From assembly GCA_916048095.2 (NCBI GenBank), contig OU696574.1, positions 4,577,001 to 4,641,000 on the forward strand: a stretch of DNA of 64,000 nt, written 5' to 3'. This document shows positions 53,580 through 63,146 of the stretch, one piece after another. Below the pieces are notes generated by a model, which saw nothing but the letters and a program-made list of their open reading frames with translations, made no database searches and was not told the origin of the DNA. The DNA is from Sacculina carcini (lineage: Eukaryota; Arthropoda; Thecostraca; Sacculinidae). The first letter of the stretch is position 1; the number at the start of each line of letters is the position of its first letter. The translations under genes were made by a program, and so were the position numbers.

Positions 53580-53869
53580 GTTATGTAAATAGTACCTGTT
53601 ATTGTGTCCTATTTCGGTGAGGTTGTAAATATTCAGGTTGTAAATATTCACCTGATTCACACTTGTATTTATAAATAACAGTTTAGTTGTATTTCCTATG
53701 TTTAATCTTCCTTTTCTCGCTTTACTCTATTCTTCTAGAACATTCGATCCTCTGTACAGATCTAGGTCAGTTCCAATAGGGTGTATATAAGGCGAAGTAG
53801 TAAACAACTCGGAGACACTTTCATTTCGTTCTCGATTTTTGTCGTTCCGCTGTGCATAAATATATCTCC

Positions 53870-53950
53870 AGACTTCGACCGTCGTTTACCTCGTTTCGAC
53901 CGTCGTTTACCTCGTTCGACCGACCGTCGACCTCGTTTCAACCGTCGTTT
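53870..53950. repeat. Short minisatellite at LTR edge
   Basis: Three to four diverged units of CGACCGTCGTTTACCTCGTTT. Confidence 0.75.
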
Positions 53951-54559
53951 TGAATTGCTAAGAAAGCAATTCAATGTGAAGTTGAATTTCCCTAGGAAAA
54001 CTTGTCTGGTGGGAAAGGCATACGTTGCGTTGTATGTGAGAAGAACGTGAATCGAATCCTAGGACCATGGTGCCTTGGAACGAAATTCCAGAGTGACACC
54101 ATTACAGTGACAGCACCAACGGGAGCGTGGAGAGGTTTCGGCCATTCTCTCCCGAAATGTGCCAAGCCCTTCTGAACCCAAAAAAAACGTGACCATCAAC
54201 ATTTCGGTTGTAGCTTCTAGTGATTCGCCAAATCCCCGCATCCTTTTCCTGAGCCCCCTACCGGAAAATCCTGGCGCAGCCACTACCCCTAACTTATCGG
54301 GAGGACCCAATCAATTTTAAAACATTAGCAATGTAATACGAATAATTTACCTTCCTAAGGGTGACTCCCAAATGGCATATATCATGCTTAAAATTCAAAT
54401 AATCTACGAAAGAGTCCAAAATGCACGTATTATAAAAAAAGAATTACATATTGTTGTGATTTTCGAACATATATTTACGATTTTGATCACACACAAGAAA
54501 CATAAAACGCCAAAAATCATCACATTGTAGGCCTCATGCATTCGCATTAATTGTTAATT

Positions 54560-54649
54560 ATTAATTAATTACAGGCAAATACAGTAGCATGGGAAGAGTG
54601 CAAGCACTATTACCACCCTAATGTGGCCCCATGTACCGGAAGCGCCCAA
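54560..54649. repeat. Dispersed repeat, copy 2 (pairs with 7228-7316)
   Basis: About 90 bp from AATTACAGGCAAAT to CCGGAAGCGCCCA, same order and spacing as the first copy. Confidence 0.75.
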
Positions 54650-54958
54650 TGTTAATGTAGATTGTTTGCCTATTCTACCGCAACTTTTGGTTTCACTTGT
54701 GCATGTTGCGCAATGTAATTGTTTAAAATTGATGACAAATGGTGTAGCATGTGTTTCCCGAGTAATGTCTGCGATAAACATGTGTAAAGTATTGCATCAT
54801 GTCTTAGGAGACCACACAGTATTCCGAACATAGTCTTGTCCTGTGCTAGTGCTAATATTTTGTGCATAATGGTCCGTGTGTATAATTGGTGGTTAGCGCT
54901 TATTCGTTTTGTGTGCATCAACGAATATATGTGTATGTACTGTAATGTATTGTGTATA

Positions 54959-55026
54959 TGTATATATATATATATATATATATGTTATATGTTATATATG
55001 TTATATGTTATATATATATATATATG
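54959..55026. repeat. TA-rich microsatellite
   Basis: (TA)n broken by repeated TATGTTATATG words. Confidence 0.9.
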
Positions 55027-55435
55027 TATATGCGTGTGTAATTGTATATATTAGTATGTATCCTTCTGTTCGATGTACGTGTTGCGCTCTTCGATACCTC
55101 TTTGAGTTTAGCCGCTCGTAGCATGCTCTGCAACCACGACGAGTGCATGCTCGTGCTATTGCCGGGGCAGCATTCGGTGAGCTCAGCGATATTTGATATC
55201 GGTCTGAATGAGCGGGCGATACAGGCGAGTGCAGAACTATTCGATATCGCTCGTGCAGACTGGTCATTCAGCAGCGATACTCGTCACGCACCGCTTCTGC
55301 TCCCGCGCTGCTTTACTCGCACGGTGTTTTGTCAACTCTACGTCTTGTTGTTTGACAACCTAGACTGTGCTGCAAACATACAGTGAACCCGTGCCACATT
55401 TTCTGTGCTTGCGCTATTTCAAGTCAGCTCCTGAC

Positions 55436-56990
55436 TAGTGATGCAAAAAACGTTTTTATGCGGTTTTTCGCCAAAGAAAATGTTTTTGTTTTTATTTTTG
55501 TTTATGTTTTTTATAATTAGCCCCAATTGGCATCGGATGTTGGATTTTAATACATAGAAATTAGTTTCATTGATGTTTTGTACATCTTTACGTGTCTTAT
55601 TTCAAAGATAATTTGATAATAGTTTATAAATGCAAAATATTTATCAATAAATATCCCAGGAGACTGTTTGAAAGTGCATTCGGGTCCGGTGGTTTGATTT
55701 TTTCATTGTGAAAGCCATGTTTTTTAAAGATGGTTTTAATTATGTGGATATTTGAAATAATTTGTCTGCAGAACAAAACAAATTCATTGAGTAATCATGT
55801 GTTTTAAAAAAACATGTTTTTCTATGAAAAAATGCAATGATGTTTTTAAAACTCGTTTAAAATTCGTTTTATTAATGTACAGATTCAGAAAATGTTGACA
55901 GCAGAACAAGACAAGTTAATTGGTTGGTCAAGTGTTTTTTTTGACAAACGTTTATTTAAACAAAGTTTTCTTAATGAAACAATGCTTTCTAAAACAGTCT
56001 CTATGGAAGAGAGATTTGATTTATATACGTTCAAATAACTTTTGTATATCAAGTAGCCTGCTGGCATAAGCGGCTGGTTAAACCACTTGATTTAAACTGT
56101 TATTTTAAACCAAGGTTTTTTCAAGATCGATTTTTTTTAAAGACGGTTTTCGTAGATGTAGAAGTTTAGAAAACAAATTGGCGGCAGATCAGGGAAAGTA
56201 GAACCAAATTAATTGGTGTTTTATTAATAACCTGTTTTTATAGCTGGTTTTATGAATGAAGGTAAATGATGGTCTTTGATGTAGTTATTTGTGTTCAAAT
56301 ACCTTTTTGTACATTAAATGTATTTCCTCAGTCGTTTTTTTCCTACACGAAAATATTGCCCGGTTTTCTGGTCAGGATTGCCACTCCGAATTATGCGATC
56401 CAATTTTATTCGCGGTCTCATTAGGGACACTAAATTTGTGTGTATATTTGTAGTCTTTGTGTAAATATTTGCAGTGTTTGTACATTTATATTTACAAATA
56501 ATTTTTCCGTTGAATGAAATGATTAAAGTTATTATAATCTACGTAGTTCATTTCTGGGAGGAAAAGGGTAATGTGTAAAAAAATAATACAAATTATGCCA
56601 CCTGTTGTTGTTTTATTTAAAACAGTTTCAGTTTTTTAGCAGAAAAACGTTTCTCAAACCCTGCTTTCTTACACAATGATTAACTCAATAATTGAATGAA
56701 AAGCTGTACTGTACATAGAAGTGCCGCACAGTACCGTTCAAACAATGATATTAGGACTTTCAGACACATTATAACTATTTTATTGTGCATATTTAATTAT
56801 AATTCAATTTGGTAAGGTCACTAATAGCATGAATAACTCATGTGTTGATAAAAAATAATTCATTTAACATCCTAAATATATCATTTCTATACTTTGTATT
56901 ATTTGTATGAGTCTTCAAAAAAACAACAAAAACGTGTTTTTTGGTATTGTTTTTTTTGGGCAAACCCAAGTTTTTTAAGTCGCATCTCTA
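55436..56990. mobile_element. 1555-bp non-autonomous hAT element
   Basis: Perfect 8-bp target duplication CTCCTGAC at 55428-55435 and 56991-56998. Ends: TAGTGATGCAAAAAACG on the left and, read inward, TAGAGATGCGACTTAAAAAAC on the right. The interior is AT-rich with GTTTTTT runs and no transposase. The same sequence begins again at 63147, with the same order of landmarks (CCCCAATTG(G/T)CATCGGATGTT, TTTGTACATCTTTACGTGTC). Confidence 0.8.
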
Positions 56991-56998
56991 CTCCTGAC

Positions 56999-57226
56999 GC
57001 CTTGTTGCTGGTTGCTATGGCTGCCAACAACATAAAATTCCCACCTCTATACTCTGTTCTGCAAAGTTTCAACATTGACACTGAAGAGCTACCTGTAGTT
57101 ATAGAAGGAAACGTGTATTAACATCAACATTGAAAACCACACAAACCGTGCAAAAATACCCCTCCATATCCGCTAATTCGACAAATATACACTGTGATCC
57201 GAATTCTTGTCAAAGGCAACCGTAAG
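56999..57226. other. Flank, 3' side of the SUGCT-like exon
   Basis: On the minus strand this is downstream of the SUGCT-like stop codon and should hold its 3' UTR. No clear AATAAA was found. A short plus-strand frame starting MAANNIKFPPLYSVLQSF at 57020 is unrecognised. Confidence 0.4.
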
Positions 57227-57424
57227 CTAGCCGATCACTTCTTCGACACGCAGTTGCGCAATTTGTTCGTCTGAAAGCGAGATCAAGCGTCGTAGCACGT
57301 CATCCGTGTGTTGTCCCAGAGACGGAGGCCCGCTGCGAACCGCACAATGAGAGCGGTCGAACCTGACGGCGGGACCCACCATCCGTACTCCGTCAATCGT
57401 CTCCACTAGACCGCGGTGCAACAC
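57227..57424 (-). CDS. SUGCT: SUGCT-like CoA-transferase, last coding exon
   Basis: Minus strand, 65 codons and TAG at 57229-57227. The exon starts after an acceptor TTTGTACAAG|GTGTTGCAC in phase 0. The peptide starts VLHRGLVETIDGVRMVGPAV and then has RSGPPSLGQHTDDVLRRL and SDEQIAQLR. The pattern VLH-GLV...GPAVRF...PP-LGQHTD-VL...SDE-IA-LR is the C-terminus of the CaiB/BaiF family, closest to succinate-hydroxymethylglutarate CoA-transferase (mitochondrial glutarate metabolism). The G-x-HT segment belongs to the family's conserved C-terminal end. Earlier exons would be to the right; none is visible between 57425 and 64000, so a large TE-filled intron or a stranded gene fragment is likely. Confidence 0.78.
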   Translation of the reverse strand: MLHRGLVETIDGVRMVGPAVRFDRSHCAVRSGPPSLGQHTDDVLRRLISLSDEQIAQLRVEEVIG

Positions 57425-57498
57425 CTTGTACAAACATCGGGCCGCCATGATACGTTGAGGTGATATGCAGCGTGAAATACGTTATTAGGCAGGTACAT

Positions 57499-57657
57499 CA
57501 GTGGCGGCGCCAGGATTTACCCCGCGAGGGAGCTTGGTGAAGCCTGAGCAACTACACTAAAAATTTGTATAGTCAGGATGTTTGGAGGACAAGTGGGGTG
57601 GCTTGGCACAATTTTTGGGAGTCTTCATACCTCCAAGACCCCTTGGCGTCGCCACTG
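57499..57657. mobile_element. 159-bp hAT-like MITE
   Basis: Left end CAGTGGCGGCGCCAGG; right end read inward CAGTGGCGACGCCAAGG. Flanking octamers AGGTACAT and GTGTACAA agree at five positions, consistent with a decayed 8-bp duplication. It lies 75 bp upstream of the SUGCT-like exon, in its intron. Confidence 0.65.
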
Positions 57658-58047
57658 GTGTACAAATGCGCCAAACAGGTAAGATAATGTGAATTGCTGA
57701 TAAAAAGAGGTGCACAGTACGAAATAGACAACATGAAACGTATAGTGAGTCCAAATAGAACGTGAAGGTGAACTTGAACGTGAACGTGCTCCTAAGTTCA
57801 AGATCATAGTGAAAATACACTGGTACTATCATGGGTGTCGGTGTTGCAGGGCATGATGAGCGTGCATATATCGACTCATAAAAAAATGCCGCTGCTGCTC
57901 AAAATTTGAATAATGTACACATGTAAAAAGCACATGTATAAAGAGCTAAAAATGCCTATAAAAACGTATGCATGTTAAAAGTATGTGAAATGTATTATAG
58001 CCCATATTTATTTTGCATCAATCACGTTGATAACCACTTATAATATA
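57658..58047. other. Intron-like DNA, no gene seen
   Basis: AT-rich, with a repeated GAACGTGAA word near 57760-57790. Confidence 0.5.
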
Positions 58048-61000
58048 CTAGCATTTAAACCCGGCCGTCGTGCGGAACAATTCATAGAATGAAATTCATA
58101 TTCCATTCATAAAAGAAAACAAATACAAATTTAAAAAGAAAAAAGTAAACCCATAAACAATCTAAATTTGAATATGTTGATGTTAATTTTGGCAAAATAA
58201 TTCCCTCACCACGCCTCATCTTAAAAACTGCCCGTCGTGTGAAATAATTCTCAAATAATTCTCAAATATATATTCTCAAATTCGCAAAATTCTCAAATAT
58301 ATCCAAAATTACACTTGAACACCGGGTGACTAAAATTAATTCATTTTTCTACTATTTCTCAGTAACTATTTGTTATACATAAAAATAAATTGTACCATCG
58401 TGCTAGAAATCTTGTTTTCTACAATACGGTATAATTCTTAATTTTCCAAAGTGTATCTGAAGGAAGTTACGGCGGTGTAAAGTCAAAATGTCATGTTGCC
58501 ACTTTGACAGCTATTATGCACACTTGCGATTACACATGAATATACACTGATTTAATTTCACTGAAGTCTAATCACAATTTACGCACTTGCGATTACACAG
58601 GAATATACTACTGTGTAGAGAATTTTGTGTTCTACAAGATAAGCTATAATTTATACCCACAAATGATAAAAAAATGTGTAAAATTGGCAAAATTCTCAAA
58701 TACATCCCAAATTACACTTGAACACCAGGTGACTAAAATTAATTCATTTTTCTACTATTTCTCAGTAACTATTTGTTATACATAAAAATAAATTATACCA
58801 TCGTGCTAGAAATCTTGTTTTCTATAATACGGTATAATTTAAAATTTTCCAAAGGGTATCTGAAGAAAGTTACGGCGGTGTATAGTCAAAAGGACATATT
58901 GCCAATTTGACAGCTATTATGCGCACTTGCGATTACACAGAAATATACTACTGTGTAGAGAATTTTGTGTTCTACAAGAAAAGGTATAATTTATACCCAC
59001 AAATGATACAAAAAACGTGTAAAATTGGCGAAATTCTCAAATACATCCAAAATTACACTTGAACACCGGGTGACTAAAATTTGTTCATTTTTCTACCTAT
59101 TTCTCAAGAACTATTTGTTATACATAAAAATATATTATACCATCGTGCTATAAATTTTGTTTTCTACAATACGACATAATTTTTAATTTTCCAAAGTGTA
59201 TATAAAGGAAGTTACGGCGGTGTAAATTCAAAATGTCATGTTGCCAATTTGACAGCTATTATGCGCACTTGCGATTACACATGAACATACACTGATTTAT
59301 TTTCACTGAAGTCCAATCACAATTTACGCACTTGCGATTACACAGGAACACACTACTGTGTAGAGAAATTTGTGTTCTACAAGATAAGCTATAATTCATA
59401 CCCACAAATGGTACAAAAAACGTGTAAAATTGGCAAAATTATCAAATACATCCAAAATTACACTTGAACACCGGGCGACTAAAATTTATTCATTTTTCGA
59501 CTATTTCTCAGTAACGATTTGTTACACATAAAAATAAGTTATACCATCGTGCTAGAAATCTTGTTTTCTACAATACGGTATAATTTGTAATTTTCCAAAG
59601 TGTATCTGGAGGAAGTAACGGCGGTGTAAAGTCAAAAGCACATATTACCAATTTGACAGCTATTATGCGCACTTGCGATTACACAGGAATATACACCGAT
59701 TAAATTTCACTGAAGCCCAATTTCAATTAAGAATGCATCATATTAGCTCCAAGCATGGATGGTGTGGTTTTATTGGGTACAGTTTAATTAATGCTACACT
59801 ATACTGAATAGAAAGGCTTTATTGTCCTCAATATTTACACATGAATTGTTCCGCCCGACGGGCGGGTAAAATACTACTGGGAACAAAGTTAACTACTGAA
59901 TTTTACTGTATAATTTAATTGGTTTAATTTCAAGTTGCATAAGCTTAAGTTACATAAGGATATGGGTTGTAATATCATGCAATGCCAACTATATGAATAT
60001 GCTGTTTTAGCGGACGCATGGAATTATAGAGATGACAGAAGGTTTCATTGTTTTGATAGTGTAACACTTCTGAATTACTACACACGAAGGATGGGTGTGA
60101 AATTGACCAGTGTTGAGGAAAAAAACTTCGTCAATAATTAAAACAAAAATTTACAAATTTATATTTTTCTATTGGATAAGCTTTTTGCTTTTTGATTCAT
60201 TATATTCTATTTATAGTTCCGCCCGACGGGCGGGTTTAAATACGAGGCAGTTCGGGGGAAAATATTTTGCCACATCTAAAATAAAAACATTAGCATTTAG
60301 ACTTTTCTATTGGTTAAGACTTTTGATGGGTTTACTTTTTCTTTTTTAATTTCTAATCATTTTTTATTAATTCAATATTCATTTCACTTTATTTATTGTT
60401 CTGCACAAAGGACGGGTTTTAATGCTAGATGGTGATGTTGAGTTATAAATATATTTTGAAAACATTATGATAAAAAAATTAGTCATTTTTCATTGTTTTG
60501 TGTCGGAGCTCTGAATTATTCAGCACGACGGGCAGGTTTAAATAGGATTTTTTTGGGTTTACTCTTTTCTTTATTAATTCATATTTATTTTCTCTTATGA
60601 ATTGAATACAAATTTAATAGTATGAACTGTTTCGCACGACGGGCGGGTTTACATGCTAGAATTTTCATTGTTTTGTACGTGTTGGTGTTCTGAATTATTC
60701 CGCAGGACGGGTAGGTTTAAATATGAGGTGGATTAAGGGATAATATTTTGTCAAATTTATAATTAAAATATTCACATTTAGAGTTTTTATTGGTGAACGT
60801 ATTTATAGGTTAAATTTTTTGCTTTTAAATTTTTATACAGTTTATTCTATTTTATTGAATATGCATTATATTTTATGAATTGTTGAGCACGACGGGCGGG
60901 TTTCAATATGAGGTGGGTTAAAGGAAATATGTTGTCAAAATAAAAATAAAAATAATTAAATTTAGACTTTTCAATTGAGTAAGATTTTAATGAGTATATC

Positions 61001-61150
61001 TCTTTTTTAATCTGCAATATGTTTATGAATTAAATAATACCTTCATTTGATGAATTACTCCGCACAACTGGCGGCTTTCAATGCTAGACGGTGATGTTAA
61101 GTTATAAAAATATTTTAGAAACATTATGATGAAAAAGTGTAGTCATTTTT
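58048..61150. mobile_element. Helitron-like repeat block B
   Basis: The left edge reads on the minus strand GGGTTTAAATGCTAG followed by T, a Helitron-type 3' end with hairpin CCGCACGACGGCCGGG. At least four diverged tandem units of 350-430 bp follow (58260, 58690, 59040, 59445), each with GTGACTAAAATT, TTTTCTAC, ACGGTATAATT and TTACGGCGGTGTA. From 59840 on, plus-strand CCGACGGGCGGG hairpin modules appear at about 59850, 60220, 60410, 60530, 60640, 60710, 60890 and 61065. The stretch 59930-60240 matches 33045-33420 in element A. Probably two related copies in opposite orientations fused together. No gene. Confidence 0.5.
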
Positions 61151-61471
61151 AATTGTTTCGTGTCAAAAGAGTTGCAAGAAAATTCAAGATCAGACAGTTT
61201 GGAAACAGCAAGAGAGGAATGATATACAACGCCTACCCCTCCACCGGAGGATTTTGTGGAGCACAAGAGGGAGCGACAAGTGTGTAGGAAATTGAATGAA
61301 TGAGGGAGATGTGCAGAAAAAGTAGGAACGTCACACTCGAATAACCAAGTTTCAGTGAGGAAAATGAATGAAAGACCAAGATTTAATAGGGTATGAAGAA
61401 CGAAATTAACCTTGTTTCGCACCGAACGGATATTGAGAAGACCTAGAGAAAAGCGTTTATTCACGGAATGC
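61151..61471 (-). pseudogene. LINE-D ORF2, endonuclease N-terminus only
   Basis: The minus strand from 61471 reads VNKRFSLGLLNIRSVRNKVN, then LNLGLSFIFLTETWL (catalytic Glu), and GGGVGVVYHSSLAV. LNIRSVRNK and LTETWL mark the APE endonuclease of L2/CR1-type LINEs. It is cut at about 61150 by the Helitron-like block, so RT is absent. It lies downstream of ORF1 (61894-63140) on the same strand once the insertion at 61472-61893 is removed. Confidence 0.72.
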
Positions 61472-61893
61472 TTTAATTCTCGTGTTCATCATCCTTTATC
61501 CTGTCCTCGCGCTATGAACGAGTCACCTTGGTCCGCAAAATCATTTTCTTTCTATGCGCCTCGGGTCTACAATGATCTTCCTTCCTCAATAACTTCCTCT
61601 TCATCCTTTAGTAGATTTTCCTCCTCACTTCGTAAATATCCTTTTGCTAAATCTTTTGATCCCACTTCTCGCACTCTTACACCTTACGCTTCCCTATGAC
61701 TCTAATTTACAATTACTTATGTTTTTACTTATTTTCATTTTATTCATCTCCATTATTATTAATTTTTTTTCCTTTCTGTGAATTTTCTACTTCTTTTCTC
61801 ACATCTTGATATCGTGTACTGTTGTTTCTAATTGTTGTCTCTTTCGCGCTTGTTTCTGTGTGAGCGCTATACAAATACATTGTTGTTGAATGC
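61472..61893 (+). mobile_element. L2/CR1-like LINE 3' end inserted in LINE-D
   Basis: Plus-strand frame: FNSRVHHPLS, then MNESPWSAKSFSFYAPRVYN and DLPSSI, the C-terminus of L2/CR1 ORF2, stop at 61699, 3' UTR, and GAGCGCTATACAAATACATT with a short TTGTTG tail. GAATGC at 61466-61471 and 61888-61893 may be the target duplication. The insertion is 5'-truncated and opposite in orientation to LINE-D. Confidence 0.65.
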
Positions 61894-63140
61894 GAATCAG
61901 AAGAAGTAGGAGAGACCGATTCAGATGGCGGCGGACTGCTATGAGACTGGACCGAAGCATTCGAAGATAGTGGTGGGTGCGGTTGCAAGACAGAGACCGG
62001 ATGACCTAGTCAATTGGAAGAGGAAGGAGGATCAGCAGAGGGGGTAGATACATGAAGATTTGTGGGGGAAGAGATGGTACGCTGGCGAAGAGAGTTTTGG
62101 ACAGCGAGAAAAGAGGGACAATTGGAGGAAAAAGATGAGTGGTTGGAAGACCTACTGTGCTTGGCGCAGTTGGCGCACTTCGATTTGGATTTGTCAGGAC
62201 AAGCTGACGTCAGGTGATCGCCGGCACAGTGTCCGCAGGTTGCCGATGCAGCTGTGCAACGGTCAGATTTGTGGCCTAGACCCGAGCACTTCCAGCACCG
62301 AGTCACCCAGTACCGATCAAAGACCGGGCAGCTGCACAATCCGACAAACAATCTGTTGCCAGCGAGACGTATCTGGCGGCGCACCTCCGGAGACACGACG
62401 AGCACGGCATTTGTGCGGCCGTCTTTGGGTTTCGTCAGAAACAGCAGCTTCATCTGCGACGATGGGATGTTGGCAAGATGGTGGTTTTTCAGTCGCAAAG
62501 AGCTGACGAAATCCTCCGGCGACATGGATGGAACGCTCGCCACAGTGATCCTGGATAGACGCGAGGCGGAATTGCCAGTGACCGCCACATGAACCTCATC
62601 AATCAAGTGCTCGTTCAGAGACTTAGCCGCCATGTTCGCAGAGGCTTCGGTGGAGCAGTGCAGTACCATGCCGCCAGATTTCGTTGGGCGAGCCTTGGCC
62701 ACCGGTACGGTGCGGAGGGCCGACTGCACGCGCTCTGCCTTCACCGGCTCCGCTCCCTTACTCTTCAGCACTAGGGCGAATGGATGAGTGAAGGGCTGGT
62801 CGCGCTCTGAGACAGAGGTTGAGGGTGCACAGGTGTCGACGGGCTTCGCCTCACGAAAGTCGTAAAGGAGAGAGGCGCGGAATGTCTCCAGTCGACTGTC
62901 GATCACCGCAGACACTTTCTCCACGGTGAGTGAGGGGCGACGGGACGCGCGGTAGTCCTCCTTACACTCTGCACACAACCAGAAAAGCTTGTACCTGCGT
63001 ATAGCGTTATACGCAGGGTTGGTCAGCGCGGCGCACGACACGTGAAACATGCCGGCGCATCCCTCGCACTCGATGACAGAGGCATCCCCCACCGGCTCAT
63101 CACACTTACACGCACGCTCGCCGGCTGCAGAGGGTGACAT
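61894..63140 (-). pseudogene. LINE-D ORF1 with PHD finger and zinc knuckles
   Basis: ATG at 63140. A PHD finger opens the protein (residues about 12-60): CKCDEPVGDASVIECEGC, then MFHVSC and FWLCAEC, giving the C4HC3 pattern. A basic region and an RRM-like fold (SGGMVLHCSTEASANMAAKS) follow, then ITVASVPSMSPEDFVSSL, and knuckles CWKCSGLGHKSDRC, CGHCAGDHLTSAC and CANCAKHSRSSNHSSFSSNC near residues 285-345. The main frame is 376 codons with no lesion to TAG at 62010-62012; the same frame continues past that stop in a Ser/Pro-rich tail (PPPSESVSPTSSDSHS) up to the L2 insertion at 61893. PHD-bearing ORF1 proteins are known in some CR1/L2-type LINEs; histone binding would be an inference. Confidence 0.8.
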
Positions 63141-63146
63141 GGTTGG

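Larger units (their letters stand above)
53018..53891 (+). mobile_element. gypsy2 3' LTR, with a nested GT-rich insertion
   Basis: Starts TGTAGTGATCACCAG after the polypurine tract. It contains the 55-bp module (53498-53552), hairpin copy 3 and the part shared with the 5' LTR up to GACTTCGACCGTCG. A foreign GT-rich unit splits it at 53107-53475. The exact 3' edge is lost in a minisatellite of GTTTCGACCGTCGTTTACCTC-like units. Confidence 0.75.
53951..55427. other. Mostly unassigned DNA
   Basis: Contains a hAT-like terminus on the minus strand at about 54260-54290 (read inward AGTGGCTGCGCCAGGATTTT), the dispersed repeat at 54560-54649 and TA-rich tracts. An open frame at 55042-55386 gives a protein I do not recognise, with no supporting splice or homology signal. 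Confidence 0.45.

Noticed and set aside
55042-55386. Open frame of 114 codons on the plus strand
   Set aside because: No recognised motif, the opposite strand is also open, and the start overlaps a TA-rich microsatellite.
58260-59700. CRISPR-like array
   Set aside because: Units are 350-430 bp long, diverged along their length, and lack short identical repeats with unique spacers; the genome is eukaryotic.
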